The position numbers and the translations under genes are program-made. This document shows, in pieces, positions 1 through 12,000 of a stretch of 64,000 nt of DNA (positions are counted from its first letter, which is position 1; every line of letters starts with the position of its first letter). A model generated the notes under the pieces. That model worked only from the letters and a program-made list of their open reading frames with translations. It was not told the origin of the DNA and did no database searches. The stretch is from NCBI RefSeq assembly GCF_000346465.2, contig NC_034016.1, positions 5,928,362 to 5,992,361 on the forward strand. The letters are read 5' to 3'. The stretch is from Prunus persica (Eukaryota; Streptophyta; Magnoliopsida; Rosales; Rosaceae).

Positions 1-1117
1 GAGAGTTCGTCCCCCCGTTGGACAGCTCGTTCCCTAGCCACATGGTTAATTGAGGACTCTTCCATGTGGACTAGTCAAACGATCCCCAGTTGGATTGTTT
101 TCCCCGGTACATGATGTACATCATCATGTGTGCCTCTCCTTGGATATGGATACTTGGAAATGGTGGACGTGGATACTTGTATAAATGGAAATAGATACAT
201 GGATACGGATATATGGATATGTGGATCCTGGATTGGGTAGTCTATGCGCGTAGGACTTGTCACAAGCATATGAGTTTTGAGGATTCGGCTGTACGTGCTG
301 GCTGAGAGTTAGTCCCTCAGTTGGACGGCTCGTGCCCTAGCCACATGGTTGTTGAGGATTCCTCCATGTGGTCTAGTGAAATGATCCCCGAATTGGATTG
401 TTTTTCCCTGATACATGATGATGAAGAAAAGTGTTGATTGGCCACATACGCCTTGGATAGGGTATAGTTGCGAGGATGAACGGATTAAAGGAAGGGAATT
501 CTTAAAGTGTTCAGTGGATGCCTTTTTGAATTTGGTGTCGTATTTGAATCTCAATTTAATCGTAGGCTTTATTCTTTTTAAATGTGCGAATATTATTTGA
601 ACTATGATATTTTATGGAAGAACTAAGTGTGGCTTGATCCCTCAGTAAGGGTACGTAAGTAGCCTGGGGTCTCACTCGGGTGCAGCTACGAACTAAAGTT
701 ATTTTGGTTTTCGGATGAATTTGGTTTTGACTTTGTCATTCGTCTTGAAACTCGGTTAAACCCAAGGCGTGTTCAAATATTTGTGCATAATTAGTTTCAA
801 TTCACTAATTGCATTGTTTAATTTCCTTATTTATTTTAAGAGCATTGCAAGTGCTTTTGCTTCGGATCATTTGAAGGCCAGAGGCCTATATGTAAACTAT
901 TTGATTTTTCTGATGCATGCTGCCCAGTTGTGGATTAAATGTGTTTGTTTAACAGGTTGGAAAATTTGGGAAAGTCCAACTTACAGGGGAGACTCCGCCC
1001 AATTTTCGATAGAAAGTCTCGGTCTTTAAAAAGTGGGCTCGGCATCGGTGCGATGTCGAAAATTCCACAGGATTCGTTTCGGGTTCCGAGGAATTCGGGG
1101 CGGGTATGTCCTGGACA
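1..1117 (+). mobile_element. 3' part of a chromovirus-type Gypsy LTR (family A)
   Basis: This stretch aligns by eye with the last ~930 bases of the LTR at 22421-25218: the same 'ccctagccacatgg' and 'gagttagtcc' segments near the start, and the same block at 950-1110 (sgagactc..., gtgggc, ggcatcgg). It is the downstream part of an LTR in plus orientation; its 5' part lies outside the window. It is clearly more diverged than the two family-A LTRs further right. The right boundary falls inside an RT codon run of the minus-strand Tat element, so it is an insertion into that element. The exact end (about 1105-1117) is blurred by a short palindrome. Short reading frames here are not genes. Confidence 0.75.
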
Positions 1118-1817
1118 TACGAGGGCAGTCCTGTGGATACCTTCTTCTACCACAATTATCTAATTGTACCCTGTATTACCATCCATGAATTTGGTTATGA
1201 GCAGCTCCATCTCCTAACCTATCCGCCATTGACATAGGATATTCGTCTTTGGGATATGCTTCGTTTAGATTTCTGTAATCCATGCAGATTCTAACTACTC
1301 ATGTCTTTCTTTTAAGAATTGGTAGAATGTTGGATAGCCAGTCAGCATAAATGGCTAGCCTGACAAAACCTGCTTTGACTAGTCTTTCTATTTCCTCCTT
1401 AACCTTCAGTGCTGTCTCCATGGACATTCTTCTTCTGGCCTGCTTGATCGGCAGGTATCCTTCTTTTATTGGCAATTTGTGCTCTACCAATCCTCTGTCC
1501 ACTCCAGGCATTTCATGATAATGCCATGCGAAACAGTCTTTGAAATCATGCAGAACTGCAATAATTTCATCCTTTAATGGCTCTTCTAGTAATGTGCTGA
1601 TGAAAGTAGGTCTAGGATCCTCTTCTATTCCCAGGTTTATTTCTTGCAAAGGATCCTCCATTTGTGGCAGAGAATCATCCAGTGCTGCTGGTGCAAATTC
1701 CAATTCTTCCTTTTGCAAATTTCCTTCCTGTTCTCCTATACCCTCATGCATGAATTCTGCCATGTTAATGGCTGGATTATGCATACAAAGCTTCCTTTCT
1801 TCCAAATATACCAACAA
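1118..1817 (-). pseudogene. Tat-1 reverse transcriptase, N-terminal half (broken)
   Basis: The open stretch 1299-1817 encodes the pre-RT connector with a FAWHYHEMPGVDRG motif, then the RT finger region (VKEEIERLVKAGFVR). The reading continues to 1118 in other frames: a 'MDYRNLNEAYPKDEYP' block (RT motif 2) and an 'EEGIHRTALVCPG' block (just before the palm). It stops where the LTR at 1-1117 begins, before the catalytic YxDD box. At least two frameshifts and a stop separate the blocks. The family is recognised from conserved RT order; the Tat assignment is inference from wording of the connector. Confidence 0.75.
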
Positions 1818-2157
1818 TCTATTTGTAATGGATCGGATTGTTGCAGCTCGATCCCTGTCTTGCTGGTTTGAGCTAATTATTAGAATTCTGGAGGTTGAGA
1901 ATGCAAGGCTTATTCTAGTTCTCTAGAGAACTAGCCAGACCTTCTTTAATGAGTTTCTGGGCCGTGACACCATGGGAGCGGCCATTCTGGTTGACTCCAA
2001 AGAAAGTAAAAGAACCAAGGTCATTATGATAATACCTGGCCTCAAAACATAACACTGATGGCTGAAATGGTCGTGGGTCGGTCTCCACTATTTCCATGAA
2101 TCCCTCTTCATGCCAAAGGGCCAACTGTTAGTGTAGGGTGGAAGGAACACACAGACT

Positions 2158-2472
2158 CTAGTGGATCCAGTCTCTACTAAGCAGTGCATTGTTAGTGGTA
2201 GAAGTGGTGTCTACCACGAAAAAGGCAATCTTTAGCTTTTTGGTTCCTACTATGACATCTGCGTCTAGTATTCCATGAGTCTTGGTGATGCCCCCAGCAA
2301 AATTGGTGACCGTTAAACGTGTTAGGATTAGATCTTTCTCTGTTCTGCCCATCTTGACTAACAACCTGTGAGGTAGAAGATTGATGGTTACGCCTCCATC
2401 TACCATTACTTTAGGGATATGAACACCTCTGAAGTTTAAAGTAATGAACAAAGTCCTGAGATGATTGGCCAT
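2158..2472 (-). pseudogene. Tat-1 aspartic protease
   Basis: The 104-residue frame contains VMVDGGVTINLLP, matching the retropepsin active-site region of Tat-type Gypsy elements, where the usual D-S/T-G triad is DGG. It is followed by the hydrophobic flap region and an 'ALLSRDWIH' motif near the end, the typical GRDWIH-like C-terminal signature. The catalytic Asp is present. The frame closes at 2158. A further fragment at 1915-2124 sits between protease and RT, as expected for the linker, but in a shifted frame. It would have processed the Gag-Pol polyprotein in the virus-like particle and is now inactive because of the surrounding breaks. Confidence 0.78.
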
Positions 2473-2499
2473 TTCCTTGGTAGGTTTGGAAAAGCATAG

Positions 2500-3284
2500 T
2501 TATTCTACAGCTAATTTCATTGCAGTTCCGCCTGTCTTAATAGCAGGCTTTTGCTGTTCTGGTCTTTCTTCCACTTTTGCCAACCTGCACGCAAAAGTTT
2601 CTTGGGAAAATACATCTCCTTCCATGGTGCTTTCTTGCCCTTCTACTGCTCTAAATTTTTCTGGCAGGATAAACACCATATTGATGCCCAAATCACCTTC
2701 TAATAAGATTTCTAGTGCTGCACCGAAAGCCTAAGTTTCATCATCTAGTTCTCCGTCGTATTCCATCTGCTCTTCTCTATATTCCTCTGTCCAATTTCAT
2801 GCTCAACTGTTTCGAGGAATTCAATTTGATCGTCTGTAGATGGTTCATAATCCAACTGTTCCTCTTCATATTCTTCAGTCCAATCTTCTTGATCTTCTAC
2901 CGGAACAAATCCATATTGATCTTGTGATTGTGAAGGTTCCAACTACTTTTTTGAGGATGAAGGCTGGTGGATAGGGGACTTATTTGGAACTTTTGTTTAT
3001 GTCAGCAACTCTGGTTGGTATGTTGTCTATTTGGCTTGAAAACCTGCTTCTAGCATTTTCTCATTCCTGGCAGAACTGACATCTGGAAGCATCTGTGTGT
3101 TATCCATGTTCTTAAGGAAGGTGCAGTATTGCCTCTGGATTCTCCTCTTCTGTGTTCTGGTTAGCTCCAAAGTTGGCATGCCACTCTTTCCAACAGAATA
3201 CCATCTGCCTTCTATGATAGTTGCCAAAGGCTTAACATTTCTGAGCATTTTAATTGGTATTTCCTTCTTTGGCTGCTCAGTCAC
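2500..3284 (-). pseudogene. Tat-1 gag-protease linker region
   Basis: Three minus-strand frames (2500-2691, 2745-2942, 3027-3284) are separated by stops. The last contains 'EGRWYSVGKSGMPT' and 'LTRTQKRRIQRQY', a segment I associate with the region between gag and protease in Tat-lineage polyproteins. The middle frame is very acidic (runs of Glu/Asp). They are decayed parts of one polyprotein and not separate genes. No catalytic function is apparent. Confidence 0.6.
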
Positions 3285-3676
3285 CTTTCTGATGCGTTGG
3301 GTAGGCCTTTGATAGGTTTTCTGTATGGCTGTGTCTCTAGATGGGGCCGGAACCGAGCTTTGTTGGTATGACGTTACAATTCTATCAAAAACATTGGTTG
3401 TAGGCTGCCTTTACTCATGTCGAGTTATCTCCCACTCACTTTCGCATTTGCATCTGCTGCACAGAACTACCCCAGCTCAGATGGTTGCTTTGATTTTCGA
3501 CTTGCCTCCTTTGTGACTCTTGTGTTTATATTGCGGCAGACTTCTGCTACTAGCTTGCCTTTCTCCTATTTTTGCCAATTTAAGTTGACCATGTTAACTT
3601 GAGGTTAGGGAAAAGGGTCTGTGGTCACTGTGGGGGGCTTCTCAGCTAGTTTTAGCCTTCCTGCTGTTATTCCTTC

Positions 3677-5111
3677 TTATTCGACGTCTTTGAAAACACA
3701 ACTACTGGTGGAGTGGTTCCAAGAATTGTGCCATCTGTAATATTGTTTGCCTTTGAGTTCCTCTGGCTTGGGCAACCTATGAAGTGTCTCTATTGCTTTT
3801 TGGAGAAGCATTTTGAGTTCCTCTGGCTTGGACAACCTGTGAAGTGTTTCTATTGCTTTTTGGAGAAGCATTTCGTCAAACAAAGCGTCAACCTTAGTTT
3901 AATCAAAGGAATAGACCTTGTTCTGTGCTGGTTTGTTTGGAACAAATTCTTTTGTAAATGGTGGTGGCTTTTGATCCTTTGATGGTTTTGGCAGAGCCTT
4001 GCAATTGATAGGATGTTTTAATTTTGCCATTTCTGCCACTGCAACTTCCCTTTTTTTTGAGCTTTCTGTACCTTCTTCTGTCTCGACTTCAACCAAATAT
4101 ACTGAGGAAGATGTCTTGTAATATGTGCCTTTTGAGGAGTTTCTCTTCTGTTGTTCTTCCCTGAGCAACTCCTCATATTTAGAAGCCTTGTCTACCAATT
4201 CTGCCAGGTCTCCAAATAGCGTCCCATTAAATCTCTTGAGGGCAATTTGAGCCATTTGAATGAAGTGCCTTTCTTCCATAGGGATTCGACATTTCATTTT
4301 GAGCTTTCTGAACCTAGTTATGAAGTCTTGGGCAGGCTCGTCTTCATTCTATTTGGGGCAACAAAATCACTAATGGTGACATATAGCTGAATTCTGAAGT
4401 AGTAGTCATGGAAAGCGTTTTCCATTTGTTCCCATGTTTGAATGGAATTGGCTGGTAGGTTAGTGTACAAGGTAAAGGCTTGTCCAAAGAGAGAATTTTC
4501 AAAAAGCCTGAGTTTTACCAGAGGATTATTCTCTATGGCTATGCACTAGACAGAGAATCAGCCTATATGTTCAACTGATGACGCATAGGCATCCTCTCTG
4601 TTGAACAAAGTGAAGTTTGGTACTTCAAATCCTAGGGATAAAGGCATCTAATCAATATAAGCTGGATATGGCTTTCTGTAGGTGAGCCTTTCTCATCTTC
4701 CGGCTTCAAGCTCCATCATCTCTTTGATCATTCTCTGTAGTGCTCCCATGTCATTTAAGGCGTTGACAGGGTGTAGGTTCCGACCTAGTTCTGGCTGATT
4801 GTGTTCAGCCCTCTGTTCCATTCTGCATGGTCTGGGTATGACTTCCCCCTATGTTCCTCTTTCTCTTCGAAATCTGGATGATTTCTCCAGTTTGCCCCCA
4901 GCCTGTTCCTGTCATTGTTGGCAAAAAGATTGATCCCCCCTCTGCCTATTATGCCTCTTGCTAGTGGAGGAAATTGATTGAGGTTCATTCTTCTAGGTCT
5001 GTAGGGCAACACGGTTGGTTGCTCAGGCAGAAGTGCTACTGACTGATCGCATGGGACCACTGATCATGGAATAGGTGGAGGTTCTGGCTGATTCTAGGGG
5101 GCCTGAACTGG
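3677..5111 (-). pseudogene. Tat-1 gag, middle and C-terminal part
   Basis: Frames at 4785-5060, 3899-4297 and 3677-3883 give a gag core followed by a region with 'YYRWHNSWNHSTSSCVFKD', which looks like the CHHC-type zinc motif of Tat gag with its first Cys changed to Tyr. A 60-bp unit is duplicated in frame (3752-3811 and 3812-3871) just before this motif, so the sequence KAIETLHRL appears twice. Stops and shifts break the gene several times. Gag would form the cytoplasmic particle. The 5' portion continues at 16166-16223 and 25219-25580. Confidence 0.65.
3752..3871. repeat. 60-bp tandem duplication in Tat-1 gag
   Basis: Two adjacent 60-base units differ at only a few positions. Both begin tttgagttcctctggcttgg and end ttttggagaagca(t). 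The unit length is a multiple of three, so the duplication keeps frame on the minus strand. Confidence 0.9.
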
Positions 5112-5115
5112 TGCA

Positions 5116-6651
5116 AATTTCTTGATAGGATTTTTAGTACTTGTGCAAACAGTGTTAAAAATCACATAAAATACTTGCAAGAATACAAGGCTATTGTAGT
5201 ATAGATGCTCATGCAAGGTCGTTTTCCTCAAGGACTAATTAGCAATTTATGTAAAAACAAATTCCAATTACTACTTAAAATAAAAAGTCAAGAAAGATGA
5301 TTATAAATTTGGTGGAATCTAAAAAACAAATATTAAACAAAAACAAATACGATTGAAAGAAAGAGTTTTGAATATCAATTTATAAAAACACTAGGGTTTC
5401 ACCATCACCTAGCAATCCTATGAACTTTTACCAATTACTTATGATTTGCACATGCCACTTTGAAGGTTAGGTTTTCCTAATGTATATTCTACTTGGAACC
5501 TCCAACACAGAACGTATATCCAACATGCAACCCGTCCGGACGTTCGAATCAAATCTGAACATGAAAGACTCATTAAGTTTTGTGAAAACCCTTTGAAAAA
5601 CCATGCAACCCTTAAGACGTGGTGTTCATCTTAAGTGAAATTACAATTATTAATCACAAGAAGCTAGCATCAATTTCAGGGAACCTTCCGACCAAAATTG
5701 CATCCAATTACTTTTCTAAAGATCCTAATGGTGATCAGGCATTAAGACAATTAGATAGTTTAAAACAGTGATTAACAATTCAAAATACGCATGCACTCAT
5801 CATAAGCAATTAAATAAAAATCACATATTCATGCTAAGGTTCAAGGCTTCACCCTAGCAAAAGAAATTTAGTTACGCATACTCATAATTGAAATCCAAGA
5901 AAATATCATTAAGAAGAAAAGAACGAAAACACCTGAAAGTTGTGAAAACCCAAAACCCTAGCAATTGCTCTCCACAATGCAAAGTTCAAAAGTGAAAAGG
6001 GAGTCCTTCAATTCCTTGTGAGAAAGAGCTTAAATACCCCTTAAAACCTAGCTGCCAATGTACAGCTTTTCTATCCCCACAAGGAAACTAATTAAAGTAA
6101 AATAATACTAGGAAATAAAGTCCAAATTGGAATAGGAGAATTTGCCTAAAATCTGCCCAGCCACGTTTTGGCCCCAAATCTCCTCCAAATCTGGCCCAAG
6201 ATAGCTTGTTTTAAAGATAAAAATGTTCTGAACACTTCTCTAGAAGGCCACGAACCCATCCGAGGTCATCTTGGGCTTCAAAAACGCAATAAAAGCCCAA
6301 CACGTCACTATTCCAGCACCGCGCACTGCTCCTTTATTTTATTGCCAGAAAATAACCGCTTGGAAGAAAAATCTGAAATTTTGATACGATCAAGCTAAGT
6401 GACTCAAGAACGTCCTCCAACTGGAATTACTCCAAAATTCCTCAATTTGATTATGTTTTGCTCTAGAGAGAGTCGAAAGTCCTATATTGGAAATATAATT
6501 CAAAGTATCAAAATTCTTCCAAAATATTAACCAAAATATACTAAGAATGAGGTTAATTGTCCTCAAGCGAAACAAGACTCAAATAAAAACTTAACAGATT
6601 AGACATCTGGCTAACACTTAACTAGGACAAAATTTCCATCTTCAAGTTGCA
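5116..6651 (-). repeat. Athila 3' LTR
   Basis: Near-identical to 14580-16165, beginning (plus strand) with aatttcttgatagg and ending cttcaagttgca. It lacks about 50 bases present in the other copy, between 'aatgaggtta' and 'cctcaagcgaaacaag' (near 6552). The small frame 6168-6398 is duplicated exactly at 15631-15861 because it lies inside the LTR, and is not a gene. Confidence 0.9.
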
Positions 6652-9009
6652 ATCCATAGAAAATTTTAAAAACTAGAACATCCTTTCAATAGATCCAAGT
6701 AATCCCACCACAGAGTCTAAGCTATTTAGACTCAATTAGAAAAGAATTCACAAACTTCCTTCGGTGTAAAGTGAACCATAATGGTTATGGAGACTCGACT
6801 AAAACCCTTAACTCTCATCCCTTTTATTCATACTTCACACACTCCACACTTTTTTTTTTCACTTTTTTTTTTTTAATTTCCATTTCTTTTTTCTATTTTT
6901 TGTTTTTTTTGTTTTTATAGTAACAGTAGTGGTTGTGCAATGTTGGTTCCCTTAAGCTTTCGATCCAACCGTGTAGCGAGCTTTAGGTCAATGTCTCCCA
7001 AACCACTCGGGTTTTAGGGCACTAGGTGTAGAACACCCCTAAGGACTTATTAACTCAAGCTGAAAAAGGCTACGAAACCAACTAACCACCCTGCCTCATG
7101 CCAAAACTCTACCTTTTGTCTCGAGAATCACTGCTGATTAGGCAGGACTGGCCCGGTTACTAGCAAAGTTTCGGGTGAGGCAATTATTACTTTATAACAC
7201 ATACTAACTTTATTTATATTGAACAGAAATTAAAACACACTTGGACAAAAAATAAGTATTCCAATCTCACTCCCCAAAAACCATGTTGGTGTGATGTGCA
7301 AATTTCAAAGTATAATTCATGAATTAGTGTCTAAGCAACAATAAATAGAAAAGACTCTACTGTGGGATTGATTTTCACCATGTCCATTTGTTCTAACGTT
7401 TAAAATAATCTATGGATATTGACTGAAAAAAAAAACGAAAATTTTTAAACAAGACTCAAAAGAATGAAAAATATAAAATTTACTTTCCCACCCCCAAACT
7501 TAAATCACACTTTGTCCTCAAGGTGTGGAAAATAAACAAAGGAAACAACTAAAGAAGTAATTAGGAGAGAAAAATAAAAACAAAGAAAAAGAAAAGAAAA
7601 GAACATAAAACAGAAATAGAAAAAAATAAAAATAAAATAAAATAAAATAAACGAAATAAAATAAAAATGAACACACCAGGGATGCGGAGGTGACGCTGCG
7701 GTGATTCGAAGGCAGGACCTGGAGCGGGATGCAAAGAGCGCTGACCAATACAACCACGTCCACACTTGCGTCAAATATGAGCGACAGCTACAATATAACC
7801 TGGTCAAGCTGCTGCATCTGTCATTTGAAAAACAATATTGGATTCCCTTCTCCTAGCCCGAGCCCAGAGCAGAAAGGCTCTCTTCTGTCCATTCCCAGCT
7901 CAGATGTAAATCACAAAAGACGCTTTTTTTATGTCACTCAGTTTCAACCCATCCATCTCCACCCTCTCCCCTTGTCATCTATAGCAAGAATTCAAGAGCA
8001 GAGTCGTGTGGGTTCATCTATGTGAGGGTGCCAAATCCAGAAAACCCTCAACAAAATCAAAATCACCATCCGCTGCGGCGTCGTCGAAGAGACAATCGGA
8101 TGCTCACCGAGATCCGTCCCAACTTTGACCCCAACGACTCAGATGAGCTGACCCAGACGGAGTTCAACCCCAACACCACATACACTCGTAGTTCCTGAGC
8201 TTGGTTAATGGTAAGCTCCGCGTTGTGCTCATAACTGGGTCTCAGTGTGGGTATTTTTGTGTTGAAAGTAATTTAAGAGCAAAAGTGATTATTGCATACT
8301 TCGTTGCCTTGTTCTGAGATACTCATCCCCGTCTGTTGGTGGATTTCAGCAAGCAAGTCAATCTTCAAGTTGGGAGCAGGTATAATATCGAATCCCTGCA
8401 AGTGTTTTTTTTTTTTTTTTTTTTTTTGTAGATCTGCATTAATTCATGGGTCTTTCTGGATTGTGAGAATTTCTGCTTATTTGTGTCTTTTGGTTGGTTC
8501 TGAGAGCGATACTCAATTGTGTGGTGTCTGGCCATGTGATGTAAACTGAGTTGCAAAAATTAACTTCTCAAAATTATCTATATGTGCTGGATCCGCAACA
8601 GCTTCCCCCAAACTTGCATCTTCGAGGGAGCTCATCTGAATTGCTTTAACTTCCAGTATAGTGTAGATGTGGTGATGTTAATGTAGACTTGCTGCTGGGT
8701 GCATGATTCCAGCTGCTGCTGGGTGGAAGATTCCAGCTGCTACTGGGTGCAAGATTCCAGTATAGGATTTTCTGTTTTTGATGCTTGCTGATGATGGTTG
8801 TGTCCTGCATTGAGTCATAAACGGCCTGCGTTGAGTCAATGATGTGTTAGGAATAGAAAGAAAGAAAAACAACAATTTTGTTTTTTGTTTTTTTGTTTTT
8901 TGTTTTTGGTTTTCAAAATAAAAGAAGTAAAGAGTTTAGAAAAATTGGGTTGCCTCCCAATAAGCGCGCTATTTTAAGTCTGTAGCTAGACTTTGCAGAA
9001 GCCTGGTGG
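6652..9009 (-). other. Athila 3' untranslated interior (between pol and 3' LTR)
   Basis: About 2.4 kb without a credible gene. In Athila elements this interval often carries an env-like frame; none is seen here, and the longest frame (7505-7807 minus) is low-complexity Phe/Ser-rich sequence from an A-rich tract. It contains A/T homopolymer-rich stretches (6845-6920, 7560-7670), a 26-base poly-T at about 8404-8429, and a GTTTGGGGGTGGG-type purine tract on the minus strand near 7489-7500, which resembles the G-rich motif common in Athila interiors. Confidence 0.6.
8688..8761. repeat. Three short tandem repeats of ~24 bp
   Basis: Three adjacent imperfect copies of 'gctgctgggtg(c/g)a(t/a)gattcca'. 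They lie in the untranslated interior of the Athila element and produce the repetitive 'PVAAGI' minus-strand frame, which I do not regard as coding. Confidence 0.75.
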
Positions 9010-12000
9010 TCAAATCACTGGTTCCTTCAGAGTCAAAGACTCGGCTGCAATGTCAAAGGGTGTCTCCACGTAGGGTTTTAGCCTATGACCATTCACCTTG
9101 AACGTGTTGCCTTTATCTTCATTAGTGATTTGAACTGCTCCATGAGGAAAAACTTGAGTCACTAGGTAGGGTCCAGTCCAGCGAGATTTTAATTTCCCTG
9201 GAAACAACTTGAGCCTTGAACTAAATAACAGAACCTTTTGCCCTGGCTGAAATTCCTTCCGTAAAATTTGACTGTCATGAAATGCCTTAGTTCTTTCCTT
9301 GTAGATGCGAGAACTATCATAAGCACCTTGACGAATTTCCTCTAGCTCATTTAACTGCAATTTCCGCTTTTCCCCAGCTGAGTCATATGCAAAATTTAAC
9401 TCTTTAATGGCCCAGTAAGCTGTATGCTCCAGCTCCATAGGTAGATGACAGGCTTTCCCATAAACAAGTCGGAATGGTGACATCCCAATAGGAGTTTTAT
9501 AAGCTGTCCTGTATGCCCACAAAGCATCATTTAGTTTGAAACTCCAATCCTTGCGTGTAGAGCTCACTGTTTTCTCCAAAATACGCTTTATTTCTCTGTT
9601 TGAAACTTCAACTTGACCAGATGTCTGTGGGTGGTATGGTGTAGCCACGCGATGATTAATCCCGTATTTTGCCAGTAGGTTAGCAAATGGTTTATTAATA
9701 AAATGCTTCCCCCCATCACTAAGAATAACACGCGGTATTCCAAAACGTGGAAATATAACCCCCTGGAGGAACTTCAGGACCACTGATCCTTGATTAGTTG
9801 GTGCTGCAATGGCCTCGACCCATTTTGAAACATATTCCACAGCCACTAAAATATATTGGTGCCCATTAGAAGATGGGAATGGTCCCATGAAATCAATACC
9901 CCAAACATCAAATAGTTCAACAATTAGGATACTTTGCTGGGGCATCTCATTCCTTCTGGATTGATTGCCGACCCTTTGACACCTATCACATGCCTTGCAC
10001 CAATTCTGTGAATCTCTAAAAAGTGTTGGCCAAAATAACCCACTCTGTAGGATTTTCTCTGCTGTCCTTTTCTGCCCAAAATGTCCTCCACAAGCGTAGT
10101 GATGAGCAAACTTTAAAACACTTTCCTGTTCAACCTCCGGAATACACCTGCGAATAATCTGGTCTGCACAATACTTGTATAAGTACGGTTCATCCCAGAA
10201 ATAGTGCTTTACATCAGATAAAAACTTCTTTTTCTGCTGGTAGGAAAAATCTGGATGCACCACACCCTTAGCCAAATAATTGACAATATCTGCAAACCAA
10301 GGTGTGTCAATTATGACAGCAAATAGCTGTTCATCTGGGAAACTTTCACTCAATGGTAGAGAATCTGCCTCTGTAGCTGCTGGAATAATTAATCTAGATA
10401 AATGATCAGCCACAACATTCTCACTGCCCTTCTTGTCTTTAATCTCTAAGTCAAATTCTTGAAGTAAGAGAACCCAACGAATCAATCTAGGCTTTGCATC
10501 CTTCTTAGACAACAAGTATTTTAGTGCAGCATGATCTGTATAGACAATTATTTTAGCCCCAACTAAATAAGACCGAAATTTCTCTAGTGCGAACACAACT
10601 GCCAACAATTCCTTCTCTGTAGTTGCATAGTTAAGCTGTGCATCATTGAGAGTACGACTTGCATAATAGATGACATGGGGAAGCTTATCTTTTCGCTGCC
10701 CTAAAACTGCCCCGACAGCATAATCTGACGCATCACACATTAGTTCAAATGGTAAATCCCAATTTGGTGCAGCAATGATGGGTGCCGAAGTTAGGAGTGC
10801 TTTCAACTTGTTGAATGCTTCTAAACAGGCCTTATCAAAATTAAACGGTGCATCCTTAGCCAATAAAGTGCACAAAGGTCGACTAATCTTGGAGAAATCC
10901 TTGATGAACCGACGATAAAAACCTGCGTGTCCTAAGAAGGACCTCACACCTTTTATTGATGTAGGAGGTGGCAGCTTTGCAATAACTTCAATCTTTGCCT
11001 TGTCAACCTCGATGCCTTTGCTAGAAATTGAATGACCCAAGACAATTCCCTGTTCAACCATGAAATGACACTTTTCCCAGTTTAGCACTAAATTTGTCGC
11101 TTGACATCTCTGAAGAACTAATGATAAATTCTGTAAGCACTGATCATATGAATCCCCAAAAACAGAAAAATCATCCATAAAAACTTCCACAATATTTTCG
11201 ACCAAGCCAGAAAAAATACTCATCATACAACGTTGAAACGTAGCAGGTGCATTGCATAATCCGAATGGCATCCTCCGATAAGCGTAAGTACCAAATGGAC
11301 AAGTGAAAGTAGTCTTCTCTTGATCCTCTGGTGCGATTGGAATCTGATTATACCCAGAATACCCATCAAGAAAACAGTAAAAAGCCCGCCCAGCCAACCT
11401 TTCTAACATCTGGTCAATAAAAGGCAATGGAAAATGGTCTTTTCTCGTCCCTGTGTTAAGCTTCCGATAATCTACACACATTCTCCAACCCGTAGTCAAT
11501 CGTGTAGGAACTAACTCATTATTATCATTTTTCACCACTGTAATACCGGTCCGTTTAGGCACAACTTGAGTCGGGCTAACCCATTTACTGTCAGAAATAG
11601 GATAAATCATACCTGCATCAAGTAATTTCATAACCTCTGTTCTAACCACCTCTTTCATAATTGGGTTAAGGCGGCGTTGAGCATCAACTGTTGGCTTTAC
11701 GTCGTCTTCCATTAATATTCTGTGCATACATAGTGCTGGGCTGATTCCCTTGATGTCCGCAATTGTCCATCCCAATGCATCTTGATATTTTCTCAATACA
11801 CGAAGCAATTTATCCTCCTCTGTCGGTGTTAAATCTGCTGCAATTATAACTGGCAGCGTCTCTGCAGCTCCTAAATATGCATATTTAAGATGTTGTGGTA
11901 AAGGCTTCAGCTCCAATTTTGGCGGCTGTTGTCTGGAAGGTTTAAGGGGCTGTTTGGGCTCCCCTAAACTCTCATACACATTCCTAAATTTTGGCAACAC

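Larger units (their letters stand above)
1118..5111 (-). mobile_element. Tat-lineage Gypsy internal region (Tat-1): RT start, protease, gag remains
   Basis: Read on the minus strand, this gives in order gag fragments, a CHHC-like zinc region, a protease and the first half of RT, which is the gag-PR-RT order of Ty3/Gypsy elements. Wording such as the Arg-rich LTRTQKRRIQRQY block and the FAWHYHEMPGVDRG block before RT is characteristic of the Tat (Ogre/Retand-like) lineage. Many frameshifts and stops make it non-functional. Downstream RT, RNase H and integrase are cut off by the LTR at 1-1117. The gag N-terminus and primer site lie at 25219-25670, separated by the Athila and chimeric insertions. 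Confidence 0.8.

Noticed and set aside
6168..6398. 76-residue frame found twice (also 15631-15861)
   Set aside because: Identical because it lies in the two Athila LTRs. No recognisable domain.
7505..7807. 100-residue minus frame that might be an Athila env-like protein
   Set aside because: Phe/Leu-rich translation of an A-rich low-complexity tract. No signal, transmembrane order or env-like motif that I can support.
8688..8761. CRISPR-like short repeats
   Set aside because: Only three contiguous imperfect 24-bp units without spacers, in a plant retrotransposon.
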